The notes beneath the pieces were generated by a model, which worked only from the letters and a program-made list of their open reading frames with translations, made no database searches and was not told the origin of the DNA. A DNA stretch of 64,000 bases from Halopelagius longus (GTDB taxonomy: Archaea; Halobacteriota; Halobacteria; Halobacteriales; Haloferacaceae), in contig NZ_FNKQ01000006.1 of the NCBI RefSeq assembly GCF_900100875.1, positions 1-64,000 on the forward strand, given 5' to 3'. Both the position numbers and the translations under genes were made by a program. Of this stretch, positions 41,749 through 52,600 are shown piece by piece. How positions within the stretch are numbered: position 1 is the first letter of the stretch; every line of letters starts with the position of its first letter.

Positions 41749-44547
41749 ATGTCAGACGACTCTCGAACGCTGCTGTCCGGATCGGACAGCCCGAACCTCG
41801 GTCGAATCTTCCTCGCGTGCTGTTGTGTCGTCGCCGTCGTCCTCTCGGCCTCCCTCCTCGTCCCCGCCTCGGCGTCGCTCGGTTCCTCTCCCGTGCACTC
41901 GCTTCTCGTGTTCGGCGAGGGGACCGGCGACGGCGCGGGAGGCAGACTCGGCGCACTCGACCCCACGCCCTCGACGACCGTCGGCCAGTCCGTCGCCGAC
42001 GGCGAGAACCCCTACCGCTCGCTCGGGACGGAAGTCCACTTCACCGTTCGGAGTTCGTCCCCGAGCTACTGGCGAACCGGCGCGTACGGCACGTACACCG
42101 GCGACAGATGGACGCAGACCGACGACTCCCGACCGTACGACGGCGACGTATCGCCCGACGCCCGCGGGGAACGCGTCTCCTACTCGGTGACGCTGAACCA
42201 GTCGGCGACGGCGCTTCCGACCGTCTGGCGTCCGAACACCGTCTCCGTCTCCGGGGTGTCCCCCTCCCTGCGCGTCACCGACGGGCGCGCAGTCGTCGCA
42301 GAGACGACCCTCCCGGAGGGCACCTCCTACGTCGGCGAGAGTAGCGTGCAGACGCGCGACCCCGAAGTCCTCCGGACCGCGGGCACCGACTACCCCGACG
42401 GCGTCGAATCCCGATACGCGACTCTCCCGGACGACGCGTCGCCGCGAGTCGCCCGCCTGACGGAGGACATCACGGCGAACGCCTCCACGCCGTACGAGAA
42501 GGCCGTCGCGATAGAGCGCTGGTTGGAGTCGAACAAGGAGTACTCGCTGTCGGCCTCGCACGACGACGACGGCGGAACCGTCGTCGAGGAGTTCGTCTTC
42601 GACATGGACGAGGGCTACTGCGAGTACTTCGCCAGTTCCATGGCCGTGATGCTCCGGTCGCAGGACGTTCCGGCGCGCTACGTCGTCGGCTACTCGACGG
42701 GCGAACGGACCGGACCGAACACCTACACCGTCCGCAACATGAACGCCCACGCGTGGGTCGAGGTGTACTTCCCCGACACCGGGTGGGTCCGGTTCGATCC
42801 GACGCCGGGACAGGACCGAATCGACTCCGAACGACGCGCCTACGAGCAACGGGAGCAGGGAACGTACGACGCCGCGGGCGCGAACGACACCGCCACGCCC
42901 GAACCGACTTCGGCGACGCCGAACGGTTCAGAATCGACCGACGACGCGACGACGCCCGACGGCTCCGAGCGGACGAGAACAGCGGACGAGGAGGTGTCGT
43001 CGGACGGCGAACGGACGGCGTCGGAGACGACCGCCCCACCGTCCGTGACGTTCGCGACGAACCGAACCCCCGCGCCCGGTGCGACGGTCGAAGTGACGGT
43101 CACGCGCGGCGACGAGCCCGTCTCCGGGCGGGTCGTGACGTTCAACGGCCGCCCCGTCGGAACGACGGACGCCGAGGGGAGAGTCGTCGGCGAGGTACCG
43201 TACGCGGAGACGCTGACAGTCGAACTCGCCGACTCCGACGGCGACGGACGAACGTCGCTCCGGGCGAGTGCGGGCGGTCGGCCCCCGACCGGCGGAGCGA
43301 CGGGTGACGCCGCGTACGCCGTCCGATCGCCGACTATCTCGCAGGTGACCGACAACGATTCGGCCTCCTACGAGTTGGAGACGAACGCGACGCTCTCCGT
43401 CGTCGTCGACCCCGTCACCGGGAGCGAGGTACTCCTCGTCGCGACCGTAGACGGCGTCCCCGTCCGCGACGCGACGGTTACCGTCGACGGCGACGCCGCC
43501 GGCAGGACGAACGACCGCGGACGCGTCTCGGTGACGCTCCCCTCCGACCCCGGCGAGGTGGCGGTGAACGTCTCTCGCGGCCCGGTCCGCGGGAGCGAGA
43601 CGCTCTCGCTGCCCGAACTGAACGTGAGCGTCGAGCGGTCGCTCCCCCTCTCGCTTCCCTTTACGTCGGCGACGGTTCGGACGACCCTCGGCGACGAGAA
43701 CGCGACGGGCGTGCCGGTCAGGATGAACGGACGGACGGTCGGAACCACCGGCCCCGACGGCACTGCGACCGTCTCGCTCCCGTTTTCGCGGACGGCGACG
43801 GTCGCCGTCGAACGCTACGGCCAATCGCGCAGTACGACCGTCTCCGGGATGCTCGTAAACGGTCTCGCACTCCTCGGCGTCGGACTCGCCGGCCTCGTCG
43901 CCGTCGGCGGCGGCGCGTACCGACGCGGACTCACGCCGCGAACGCTGGTTCTCGCACTCGTGCGCGGCGTCCCTCGCCTGTTCGACCGCTTCCTCGCGAC
44001 CCTCCTCTCGGGTGCGAGCGTCGCGGACGCGGCACTCGACCGCTTCCGCGGCCTCCGCCGCCGAGTCGGTGCCGTCGTCCGGGGAGTCGTCGCCCGAACG
44101 CACTCGCTGACCGAGGTTCGGGCGATACTCCTCGCGTGGGCGACCGACCGATACGCGGACGCGAGAGAGCGCGGACGGCGGATTCGGCGTCGGACCGTCG
44201 GAACTCCGGGGGGCGAAGACGCCGGCGTTCGCGACGGCGACCCCGACGCCCGAACCGTCCGCGAGTGTTGGGACGAGTTCCGCGAACGCGTGAGCGTCCC
44301 GAAACAGGCGTCCCGAACCCCCGGCGAACTCGCGGCCCACGCCGTCGAGGTGGACCGTCTCCCGGTCGGCCCGGTTCGAACGCTCCGCGACGGGTTCCGC
44401 GAGGTGGAGTACGGCGGACGCTCCCCCGCCGACCGGTCCGCGGAGATGGAGGCCGCGACGAGGGAGATACGCGAGGCACTCGCCGACCGAGAGGAGGAAG
44501 CGGCACAGACCGGCCGAGAGGGACCGAACGGAGGTGACGGCGCGTGA
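41749..44547 (+). CDS. Transglutaminase-domain membrane protein with DUF4129 tail (TgpA-like)
   Basis: A 932-residue protein. An N-terminal hydrophobic helix (about residues 22-42) precedes an extracellular transglutaminase-like domain with Cys291 in EGYCEYFASS, His334 in MNAHAWVEVYFPD and Asp350 in RFDPTPG. Then come Thr/Ser/Glu-rich linkers, Ig-like segments (VTRGDEPVSGRVVTFNGRPV and similar), a second membrane helix (near residue 705-725) and a cytoplasmic DUF4129-like tail. Unlike bacterial TgpA it lacks the five extra N-terminal helices. First gene of a four-gene operon with 1-4 base overlaps. It may modify or crosslink cell-surface proteins; no substrate is known. Confidence 0.85.
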   Translation: MSDDSRTLLSGSDSPNLGRIFLACCCVVAVVLSASLLVPASASLGSSPVHSLLVFGEGTGDGAGGRLGALDPTPSTTVGQSVADGENPYRSLGTEVHFTVRSSSPSYWRTGAYGTYTGDRWTQTDDSRPYDGDVSPDARGERVSYSVTLNQSATALPTVWRPNTVSVSGVSPSLRVTDGRAVVAETTLPEGTSYVGESSVQTRDPEVLRTAGTDYPDGVESRYATLPDDASPRVARLTEDITANASTPYEKAVAIERWLESNKEYSLSASHDDDGGTVVEEFVFDMDEGYCEYFASSMAVMLRSQDVPARYVVGYSTGERTGPNTYTVRNMNAHAWVEVYFPDTGWVRFDPTPGQDRIDSERRAYEQREQGTYDAAGANDTATPEPTSATPNGSESTDDATTPDGSERTRTADEEVSSDGERTASETTAPPSVTFATNRTPAPGATVEVTVTRGDEPVSGRVVTFNGRPVGTTDAEGRVVGEVPYAETLTVELADSDGDGRTSLRASAGGRPPTGGATGDAAYAVRSPTISQVTDNDSASYELETNATLSVVVDPVTGSEVLLVATVDGVPVRDATVTVDGDAAGRTNDRGRVSVTLPSDPGEVAVNVSRGPVRGSETLSLPELNVSVERSLPLSLPFTSATVRTTLGDENATGVPVRMNGRTVGTTGPDGTATVSLPFSRTATVAVERYGQSRSTTVSGMLVNGLALLGVGLAGLVAVGGGAYRRGLTPRTLVLALVRGVPRLFDRFLATLLSGASVADAALDRFRGLRRRVGAVVRGVVARTHSLTEVRAILLAWATDRYADARERGRRIRRRTVGTPGGEDAGVRDGDPDARTVRECWDEFRERVSVPKQASRTPGELAAHAVEVDRLPVGPVRTLRDGFREVEYGGRSPADRSAEMEAATREIREALADREEEAAQTGREGPNGGDGA

Positions 44548-45170
44548 ACCGCCTTCGGGCGTTCGCGGGGTTCCTCGGCGTCGTCGCGGTGGCAGTCGCG
44601 GTAGCTCTCGTCGTCGGCGTCGTCCCCGACGGACCGGTCGCGACGGCCGAGAGCGCCGTCGCGTCGGTCGATACCGGTGCGTACCTGTTCGGCCTCGCGG
44701 CCGTCGCGGTGCTTTCGGGGGCGTGGTTCTCCCGGCGTCGCCCCGCACCCCGTCCGCGAACGGACGCCGAGGCGCGGTTCGAGTCGCTCCGGGACGCGCC
44801 GCCGGAGGCGGCGACGGGTTCGAGCGCTCCCCGTCCGGGCGGTCGGTTCGACGGACTGCTCGCGGAGGCGACGGACGGACGTTCGGAGGGGTCGATGCGG
44901 GCCGTTCGCGACCGACTCCGGGCGCTCGCGGCCGAGACGTACGCCGACGTTCGGAACGCCCCCGCCGACGAGGCGAGGCGGGCCGTCGAGTCCGGCGAGT
45001 GGACCGACGACCGACTCGCGGCGGCGACTGTCGCCGACGGCGACGACGCGTCGTACCCGTTCGGCTCCCGCCTCCGACTGTGGCTCGACCCGGCGCGCGA
45101 ACGCCGCCGCCGGGCGGAACGGACGCTCGACGCCGTTCGAGAACTCCGCGAGACCGGAGGGGGAGAATGA
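44544..45170 (+). CDS. Small membrane protein between transglutaminase and DUF58 genes
   Basis: A 208-residue protein starting with GTG (MNRLRAFAGFLGVVAVAVAV) overlapping the previous stop by 4 bases. Two hydrophobic helices (about residues 8-28 and 48-64) precede a soluble, helical and charged cytoplasmic domain (FDGLLAEATDGRSEGSMRAV, DRLRALAAETYADV, RDELRE-like end). From memory, a haloarchaeal family often found in transglutaminase/DUF58/MoxR operons (DUF7269). Probably a membrane scaffold for the DUF58 and MoxR partners. Confidence 0.7.
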   Translation: MNRLRAFAGFLGVVAVAVAVALVVGVVPDGPVATAESAVASVDTGAYLFGLAAVAVLSGAWFSRRRPAPRPRTDAEARFESLRDAPPEAATGSSAPRPGGRFDGLLAEATDGRSEGSMRAVRDRLRALAAETYADVRNAPADEARRAVESGEWTDDRLAAATVADGDDASYPFGSRLRLWLDPARERRRRAERTLDAVRELRETGGGE

Positions 45171-46582
45171 ACGTCCGCCGCGACCCGCGGTGGAACGCCG
45201 GCATCGTCGGGACGCTCTCTCTGGTCGGCCTCGGCCTCGCGTACGCCTCGACGGAACTCGTCGCCGCGGCCGCCGTCCCCCTCGCGTACGTCTTCTACGG
45301 GCTGATCTCGTCGCTTCCAGACGGCGCGACGCTCGAACTCGAACGCGAACTGGACCCGGACGCGCCCGCGCCGGGCGAGACGACGACGGTCACGCTCACC
45401 GTCCGGAACGCCGGCGACTCGACGCTCACCGACCTCCGCGTCGTGGACGGCGTGCCCGAGGCGTTGGCGGTCACCGAGGGGTCGCCCCGCGCCGCCCTCT
45501 CTCTCGCGCCGGGCGACGAACGGACCGTCGAGTACTGCGTCGTCGGCAAGCGCGGCGACCACGCCTTCGAGGACGCCCTCGTCCGCCTGCGCTCGCTTTC
45601 GGGGGTCCGCGTCGCGACGACGGAACTCCCCGTCGGCGGCGAGACGACGCTCTCCTGTACGAACGCGCTCGACTCGCGCCCCGCGCCGGACGCCGCCCCC
45701 GTCCGCGCCGGGTCCCTCCCGGCGGACTCGGGCGGCCCCGGCATCGAGTTCCACTCGACGCGGGAGTACCGGCCCGGCGACCCCCTCTCACGCGTCGATT
45801 GGCGACACCTCGCGAAGACGGGCGAACTCACCACCGTCGAGTTCCGCGAGCAACGGGCGACGCGGGTCGCTCTCGTCGCGGACGTCCGCCCCGAATCGAG
45901 GGTCGTCGCCCGGCCGGGGCACCCGACGGCGGCGGAACTGTGCGCTCACGCCGCCGGACGGACGCACCGCGCCCTCCTCGCGGCGAACGACGACGCCGAC
46001 GTGACGGTTCTCGGTCTGGACGCCGTAGACGTCCCCGAGAGCGTCGCCGTCGGTCCCGAGGGTCTCCCGTGGCCCGACGGCCCGCGCGCTGCCGAGGCGA
46101 TTTTGGAAGTCGCGTCCGCCGTCGCGGGCGCGGAACCGAGACGGACCGGCGCGGACGGCGACGCCGCCCGAACGGGCCGGTACGGCGACGCCAGCGACGC
46201 CGACGCGCCGGAGTGGGTGCGGGACGCGGTTCCGGACGGCGGTTCGGCGGGTTCGGGGTCCGACACGGCGGGGCGGACGGCCGTCGAGGACCTCGCGGCG
46301 TCGATGGACGCCCGATTCCCCGGCGACGCGAGCGTCGTGCTGTTCTCGCCGCTCTTGGACGGCGTTCCGGTGGCGCTCTGCCGCGCACTCGGCCGCCGCG
46401 GACGCCGCGTCACCCTGCTCTCGCCGGACGTGACGGGCGGAGAGACGCCCGGACTCGCGGTGGCCGACCTCGAACGGCGACTCCGGCGCTCCGCGCTCCG
46501 CGACGCCGGCGCGAGCGTCGTCGATTGGGACCCGACCGAACCGCTCTCGGAATCGCTCGGCCGCGCGCTCGAACGGAGATGA
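45167..46582 (+). CDS. DUF58 protein with a VWA-like domain
   Basis: A 471-residue protein, start ATG overlapping the previous stop (ATGA). Two membrane helices near the N-terminus (residues 14-34 and 36-55) are followed by an extracellular beta-domain and then the DUF58 signature in GIEFHSTREYRPGDPLSRVDW and RHLAKTGELTTVEFREQRAT. The family is a VWA-like relative that works with MoxR AAA+ ATPases in the assembly of metal or surface complexes. The Asp-x-Ser of canonical VWA is replaced in this gene (ALVADVRPESRVV), as in other DUF58 proteins. Confidence 0.85.
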   Translation: MNVRRDPRWNAGIVGTLSLVGLGLAYASTELVAAAAVPLAYVFYGLISSLPDGATLELERELDPDAPAPGETTTVTLTVRNAGDSTLTDLRVVDGVPEALAVTEGSPRAALSLAPGDERTVEYCVVGKRGDHAFEDALVRLRSLSGVRVATTELPVGGETTLSCTNALDSRPAPDAAPVRAGSLPADSGGPGIEFHSTREYRPGDPLSRVDWRHLAKTGELTTVEFREQRATRVALVADVRPESRVVARPGHPTAAELCAHAAGRTHRALLAANDDADVTVLGLDAVDVPESVAVGPEGLPWPDGPRAAEAILEVASAVAGAEPRRTGADGDAARTGRYGDASDADAPEWVRDAVPDGGSAGSGSDTAGRTAVEDLAASMDARFPGDASVVLFSPLLDGVPVALCRALGRRGRRVTLLSPDVTGGETPGLAVADLERRLRRSALRDAGASVVDWDPTEPLSESLGRALERR

Positions 46583-46595
46583 CGGAGGAACACCG

Positions 46596-48221
46596 ATGAC
46601 CGACGCAGACACGACCGAACTCGCCCCGACCGACGCCGCACCGCCCCGTTCGAACTGGCGACCGACGCGAACGAGCGTCGCGTTCGTCGCCCTCGCGACG
46701 GCGCTCGTCGGGGCGGCGCTCACCGCGTCGACGGGCCTCTGGAACGCGGTCCTGCCCGCCGTCGTCGGCGCGGGCGTCCTCGCGGCGGCCGTCGCTCTCG
46801 CGGAGGCCGACGCCTACCGACCGCTGACCCGCGCCGTCGCCGCGGCCCTCCTCCTCCCGGCGGGCGCGGGTCTCGTCGCGGGCGTCGGCTACGCGCTCTC
46901 GAAGCAGATCAGCGGAACGCTCCCCGTGGGGTCCGTCTTCGTCGTCGTCGCCCTCGCCGTCGCGGCGTTCGGCGCGGCGGCGGGCGCGCGGGCCGTCGTC
47001 TCCGCGGACGCTCTCGGCTCGGCCGCGTCGGTCGGAATCGTCGTCACCGCGTTCGCGGCGGCGGTGTTCCTCCCGCTCGCCGCCGCTCCCGTCGTCGGGG
47101 AGTTCGCTGAGACGCTGTATCTCCCCGTTCTCGTCCCCGACCCGGTCCCCGCCGCCGAGTTCCCCGGCGCACTCCTCGGTGGTGTGGCTCGATACCTCCT
47201 CGACCCGACCCACGAGGGGCCGCACCTGTTCTCCTTCGGGCTGGTCTGCTACGTCGCGGCGTTCGGCCTGTGGTCCGCGCTCCGGGCGTTCCCCGTCGCA
47301 GACCTGCTCTCGCCGGACGACCCCGACTCCGCGCGGCGCGTCGTGGACCCGGTTCGGGCGTTCGCGGGCGTCTGTTCGCGGTGGGGACCGGCCGCCCTCT
47401 TCGCACTCGCGGTTCTCACGCTCTCGCCCGGCGGGTTCGAGTTCGTCCCCTCCGCGGTCCTCCGGGCGGTGTCCGACCTCGCGTCCGTCTCCGCCCTCCG
47501 TGCTCTGCTGTTCGTCGGGGGCGGCGTCTGCCTCCTCCTCGCGGCGGGGTCGTTGACCGTCCGCCGACTGCACGCCGCGACGGCGCGCGACGCCGCGGAG
47601 ACGGGCGCGCCGTTCGTCACCGCTCTCGCCGTCGTGGCCGCCATCTTCGCCTTCCGGGGGCAACTCCTCTCGGCGCTCGTTTCGACAGTCGCGGACGTTC
47701 TCCCCGGCGAACTCGCGGCGACGTTCCGGACGCACACGGTCGCAGTCGTCGAGTTCTACGGTCCGGAGGTGGTCCTCCTCGGCGTCGCCGTCTGCCTCCT
47801 CCTCGCGGCGTCCGTCGCCGTCGTGACGGTGTACGTCGCCGTCGTCGCGGGCGCGGTGACCGACCGGGCGACCGGCGCGGCGTTCGCGGGCGGCGGCGTC
47901 TTCGTCGCCGCGGCCGTCGCCAGCACGCTCGGTGCCGGAACGGCGCTGGTTCTCGCCGGCCTCGTCGCCGGCCTGGTCGTCCGCGACGCCGGCGCGCACG
48001 GGTCGACGCTCGGGACCGAAGTCGGGCGAACCGCGCCGACGAGACGCTCCGAACTCGTCCACCTCGGCGCGTCGCTCTCCGTCGGCGTCGTCGGCGCGGC
48101 GGCCGCAGTCGGCCTCCGCGGCGTCGTACAGAGCGTTCCGTCGGTTTCGACCGGCGTCGTCCCCGTCGCACTCGGCGCGGCGTTCCTCGGGGTCGTCCTG
48201 TTCGCCGCGGCGCTCAGGTGA
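46596..48221 (+). CDS. Multi-spanning membrane protein of the DUF58 operon
   Basis: A 541-residue hydrophobic protein with about 13 membrane segments and acidic linkers, starting MTDADTTELAPTDAAPP. A good Shine-Dalgarno (CGGAGGAA) lies 5 bases before the start. From memory such proteins (DUF7519-type) close transglutaminase/DUF58 operons in haloarchaea. Candidate role is a transporter or scaffold for the surface-modifying complex. Its stop is 28 bases from the stop of the convergent moxR gene. Confidence 0.65.
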   Translation: MTDADTTELAPTDAAPPRSNWRPTRTSVAFVALATALVGAALTASTGLWNAVLPAVVGAGVLAAAVALAEADAYRPLTRAVAAALLLPAGAGLVAGVGYALSKQISGTLPVGSVFVVVALAVAAFGAAAGARAVVSADALGSAASVGIVVTAFAAAVFLPLAAAPVVGEFAETLYLPVLVPDPVPAAEFPGALLGGVARYLLDPTHEGPHLFSFGLVCYVAAFGLWSALRAFPVADLLSPDDPDSARRVVDPVRAFAGVCSRWGPAALFALAVLTLSPGGFEFVPSAVLRAVSDLASVSALRALLFVGGGVCLLLAAGSLTVRRLHAATARDAAETGAPFVTALAVVAAIFAFRGQLLSALVSTVADVLPGELAATFRTHTVAVVEFYGPEVVLLGVAVCLLLAASVAVVTVYVAVVAGAVTDRATGAAFAGGGVFVAAAVASTLGAGTALVLAGLVAGLVVRDAGAHGSTLGTEVGRTAPTRRSELVHLGASLSVGVVGAAAAVGLRGVVQSVPSVSTGVVPVALGAAFLGVVLFAAALR

Positions 48222-48249
48222 GCGGAAAAATCGAGCGGAAAAGTCCGAT

Positions 48250-49212
48250 TCAGCGCCGTTGCGACGCCACCGACGGCACCGGAACCTCGTCGAGAACGTC
48301 CGCGACGACGTCGACGGAGTCGGTGCCGCGGACGCGCGCGGCGGAACTGAGGACGAGGCGGTGTCTGAACACCGGCCCCGCCACCGTCTTCACGTCGTCG
48401 GGGACGACGTAGTCGCGCCCCTGCACGACGGCGCGGGCGCGGGCGGCCTCGAACAGGCGTTGGATGCCCCGCGGGGAGACGCCCACCTCGATTCGGTCGT
48501 CGGTGCGCGTCGCGCGTCCGAGGTCGACCACGTAGTCGCGGAGTTTCTCGTCCACGCGGACGGTCTCGGGGACGCGCCGGAGTGCGGCCACGTCGTCGCC
48601 CTCGACCACGCGTTCGACGCTGGGTGACCGCGCCGTCCGGTCGGCCCGCCGGTCGACGAGTTCGCGTTCGCCCGCCCGGTCGGGGTAGCCGAGTCGCGTC
48701 TTGACGACGAAGCGGTCCCGTTGGGCCTCGGGGAGGCGGAACGTCCCCTCCTGTTCGACGGGGTTCTGCGTGGCGATGACGAAGAACGGGTCCGGCAGTT
48801 CGTACGTCTCGCCGTCCACCGTCACCTGACTCTCGCCCATCGCTTCCAGCAGGGCGGCCTGCGTCTTCGGCGGCGCGCGGTTTATCTCGTCGGCGAGGAC
48901 GACGTTCGCGAAGATGGGGCCCTTCGAGAACTCGAACGTCCCCGTCGACTCGTCGTAGACGGTCGAACCGGTGATGTCGGAGGGCAGGAGGTCCGGCGTG
49001 AACTGCACGCGCGAGAAGGAGAGGCCGAGGGCGGTGGCGACGCTCCGGGCGGTGAGCGTCTTGCCCGTCCCCGGTACGTCCTCCAAGAGCACGTGTCCCC
49101 GTGCGAGAACGCCGGTCAGTACGGTTTCGAGGAACGAGCGGTCGGCGACGACCGCCTCGCCGACGGCGGCGACGACGTCGTCGCACGTGGAGGCGGCCCG
49201 TTGTACGTCCAT
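48250..49212 (-). CDS. MoxR family AAA+ ATPase
   Basis: A 320-residue ATPase. Walker A is EDVPGTGKT (residues 44-52), Walker B lies in FANVVLADEINRAPP, followed by KTQAALLEAMGESQVTV and the sensor TQNPVEQEGTFRLPEAQRDR. The C-terminal lid has VSPRGIQRLFEAARARAVV. MoxR proteins act as chaperones with DUF58/VWA proteins. Here it is convergent with the DUF58 operon instead of being its first gene, unlike many bacteria. The ATG at 49212 is used; an open extension of 91 codons upstream has no family character. Confidence 0.92.
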   Translation of the reverse strand: MDVQRAASTCDDVVAAVGEAVVADRSFLETVLTGVLARGHVLLEDVPGTGKTLTARSVATALGLSFSRVQFTPDLLPSDITGSTVYDESTGTFEFSKGPIFANVVLADEINRAPPKTQAALLEAMGESQVTVDGETYELPDPFFVIATQNPVEQEGTFRLPEAQRDRFVVKTRLGYPDRAGERELVDRRADRTARSPSVERVVEGDDVAALRRVPETVRVDEKLRDYVVDLGRATRTDDRIEVGVSPRGIQRLFEAARARAVVQGRDYVVPDDVKTVAGPVFRHRLVLSSAARVRGTDSVDVVADVLDEVPVPSVASQRR

Positions 49213-49296
49213 GCCGGCGGTTGGACGGACCACCCTTTGAACGTTCCCCTCGAATGGCCGACGTTTTATTGTCTTCCGGGGGTCAGAATGACAGGT

Positions 49297-49638
49297 ATGC
49301 CTTTCGGCCCTGCCCCCTACGACAGTTCGAACGACGTTACCCCTCTCCCAGCCATCGAAGGAAAGCCGGTGTACGGATCCGAGGGGTACCAACTCGGCAT
49401 CGCGGTCGATTTCGTCCTCGATTTCGACGCGAACCGCGTCACCGAGATACTCGTCGAAGACGTGGACACGGAGCGGTTCCCGCACCTCGACGCGGGACGG
49501 AAGGGCGTCCGCGTGCCCTTCGAATCGCTCCGCTCCATCGAGGACGCCATCGTCGTCGACGCGCCCCTCTCGCAGTTCGCCGGCGTCAACGGCGCTTCCC
49601 CGGCGACGCTCGACGCGAACTCCTCGGTCGCCGAGTAG
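49297..49638 (+). CDS. PRC-barrel domain protein
   Basis: A 113-residue acidic protein starting MPFGPAPYDSSNDVTPLPAI; an in-frame ATG three codons upstream (49288) is possible. Residues 18-80 read as a PRC barrel (GKPVYGSEGYQLGIAVDFVL, TEILVEDVDTERFPHL, RVPFESLRSIEDAIVVD). PRC-barrel proteins in haloarchaea are linked to cell division (CdpB) or ribosome maturation; which class this belongs to is unclear. A TATA-like ACGTTTTATTG lies 25-30 bases upstream. Its stop abuts the stop of the convergent protease gene. Confidence 0.75.
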   Translation: MPFGPAPYDSSNDVTPLPAIEGKPVYGSEGYQLGIAVDFVLDFDANRVTEILVEDVDTERFPHLDAGRKGVRVPFESLRSIEDAIVVDAPLSQFAGVNGASPATLDANSSVAE

Positions 49639-52600
49639 TCACCCGCGCCGGCGGACGAGTGCGAGCGTCGCGAGTACCAACGCCACCGCACCCGTAAGCG
49701 GCGTGAATCCCGGCGCTTTCGTGTCCGTTCTCTCGTCGCCCGACTCGCCGCCCGCCGCCTCGGTTGCGGCGGTGGTCGGTCGCTCCGTCGGACCGTCCGT
49801 CCGCGTCCCGTTCGCGGCGTCAGTTCGCTCCGGAACGGGCGTTATCGTCGGGTTCGCGACGGGCGTCTGCCTCGGCGTCGGAGTCGGCGTGGGCGTCGCA
49901 GTCGGCGTGGGCGTCGCAGTCGGCGTGACGGTGGGCGTCGGAGTCGGCGTGGGCGTCGGTTCCGGCGTCGGCGCGGGTGCAGGTGCGCCGCCACCGCCGC
50001 CGCTACTGCCGCCGTCGTCCGGTTCCTCCGTCGGCGTCGGAGTCGGAGTCGGCGTGGGCGTCGGCGTCGGTGTGGGCGTCACTTTCTCGGTCGCCGTCCC
50101 GTTCAGCCGGACTTCGAGCACGCCGAACTCGTCCGTCGAGACGAACAGCGTCGCGTTCGCCGTCCCGGTTCGGTTCGGCGCGAACGAGACGGACACCGTC
50201 GCGGCCCCGCCCGGCGTGACGTTCCCCGTGCCGTTGGCGGCGAGGGAGTACTGGTCGGCGTCCGGCCCCTCGACGTCCGAGTCGAGGACGGTGAAGTTGG
50301 CCTTGCCGACGTTCTCGACGTCCACGTGCGCCGTCGTCTCGGACTCGACTTCGGACTCGACGGCCACGCCGTCCGGCGCGGACACCGCCGGGAGGCCGCG
50401 TCCGAACACGGCGTACGTCGCGTTCTCGGTCGATTCGAGGGTCGCGACGTTCGCCTCCGTATCGAGGGAGGCGTTCGCCTCCGTCCACTCGCCCGACGGC
50501 CGGACCCACACGCCGACGACGGACTCGTTCACGTACTCGTCGTCGTAGCGCAGGGTGAGGTTCGCGGAGTCGTTCGTCCGGTAGGTCGTCGTTGCGGCGG
50601 CCGAGAGTCGAGCGAGGCTCGAATTCGGCGCGCCCGAGGCGTCGCCGAGCGCGAGCGTCAGATTCCGCCCGGAGGCGTTCACCGACGGCATCCCGGCGGC
50701 CGAGAGGTTCGCGACGCTCGCCGTCCCGTTCCGGGCGGCAAGCGTCACGTCCCCCGCCGCGGTGCCGTCGACGACGGTGACGTTGCCCTCTGGCGCGTCC
50801 AGCGTCGTCTCGCCGCCGATGGCGGCGTCTCGTACGGCGACGCCGGTGCGACCGACCAGCGACGCGTTCGCGCCGATTCTCACGCCCGTCGCGTTCACCG
50901 TCGTCGCCGAGCGAACCGTCGCATCGCCGTCCACGGAGGCGTTCGACAGGCGGACGACGGTGGCGTTCGTCAGCGTCGCCGTCCCTCCGAGTGCGCTGTC
51001 GGCGACGGTGACGTTCGAGACGTTCGTCGCGGTCATCGCCGTCGTCGCCTCCACGGAGACGTTCCGCACCGCGAGGACCGTCGCGTTCGACACGTCGAGG
51101 CCGTCCGTCCCGTCCCGAATCGTCAGGTTCCGCACCGCCAGCGTCCTCGCGTCGTCGGTGGCCGAGAGCGCGGTTCCGTCCGCGCGCCCGGCGTCGAACG
51201 CTCGGCCTTCGCCGTCGAGCGTCGCGTTCGGCGCGGAGACGACGAGGGCGTCCGGCGCGGGGCCGCCACCGGTGTCGAGTCGGTAGGTGCCGTTCCACGC
51301 GAGGCGGCCGTCCGGCGGCAGGTCGTACGACCCCAGTCCGGCGACGGCGCGCGTCGCGTCCACGGCCCCGTACCCCGTGTCGTTGTTCGGTTCGGACCCG
51401 ACGAGGCGCGCGCTCTCTCGCAGTCGAATCTGCTGGTCCGCGGGCGAGATGCGCGAGTTCGCGTCGATGAGCGTCGCGAGGACGCCCGCGACGTGCGGGG
51501 CCGCGGCGGACGTTCCCCGGAACGTCGGGTGGTAGGCGCTCGAGGTGACGTTGTCCGGGGCGACGAGGTCCGGTTTCCGCCGCCCGTCGATGGTCGGCCC
51601 GCGCGAGGAGTAGCCCTCCAGTTTCCCGGTCGTCACGTCCACAGCGCCGACCGACAGCAGGTTCGGTTCCGTCGCGGGGAGGGTGAGGCTCCGCGTTTTC
51701 GTCGCCGACTCGCTGAACGTGAGGTAGTTGCCGAGGAAGATGTCGAAGTCGGCCCGTTCGGTCGCGCTCACGTTCTCGACGGTCAGGTACAGTTTCTCCC
51801 GGCCGTCGCCGTCGGAATCGACGCCGCCCCACGTGCCCCCGATGGTCTCCGTCGGGCGCTGACTCCCGTCCTGCGGACCGTCTGCGCACTTGTACGGCGT
51901 CGTCCCCTCGACGTCGGACGTCTCGTACAGGCAGATTTTGTAGTCTTGGTCGGTGCCGGGCCAATCGTTCCACGAGGTGTAGATTCCGAGGGGGACGTCG
52001 CCGTTCGTCGCCCGCGCGTCGAGCGTGAAGTACTCGCGCGACCCGGAGACGTTCAACCGGCCGTCGCCGTCCGGGTCGTTCCACGTCCCGTTCCAGTGGT
52101 CCCCGTTCGCGGAGTTCCCCGCGGAGACGGTCCACACCGTCCCGTTTTCGACGCTCCGGTCTATCGCGTCGCCCATCTCCGAGGTGCCGTCCAACGCGCC
52201 GGCGTTGTACCATCCGAGCGACATCGACACCACGTCCGTCGAGGTGTTCGCCTCCAACCACTCGACGGCCTCGTAGAACTGCCAGAGGCGGTTGACGCGG
52301 ACTAAGACGACCGATGCGTTCGGGGCCGTCTCCCCGACGAGTTCCGCCGTCGCCGTCCCGTGACCCCCGCTTCCGCCGATACCCTTGTTCGTGAAGTCCT
52401 TCGTCGCCGCGATTCGGTCGGCGTACGCCGGGTGGTCCAAGTCGAACTGCTGAACGTCGATGATGGCGACGGTCACGTTCTCGCCGGTGTACCCCGCCTC
52501 GTGAAGTTCGCTCACGTTCATCGTCTCGACGGCCTCCGTCGTCCCGTCGGACCCCGCAAAGGAGACGGGGCGGGCGGGCGCGCGGAGGTACGAGACGCTC

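Noticed and set aside
42928..45204. A long minus-strand frame opposite the transglutaminase gene
   Set aside because: Arg-rich antisense translation; the plus-strand genes have catalytic motifs and operon overlaps.
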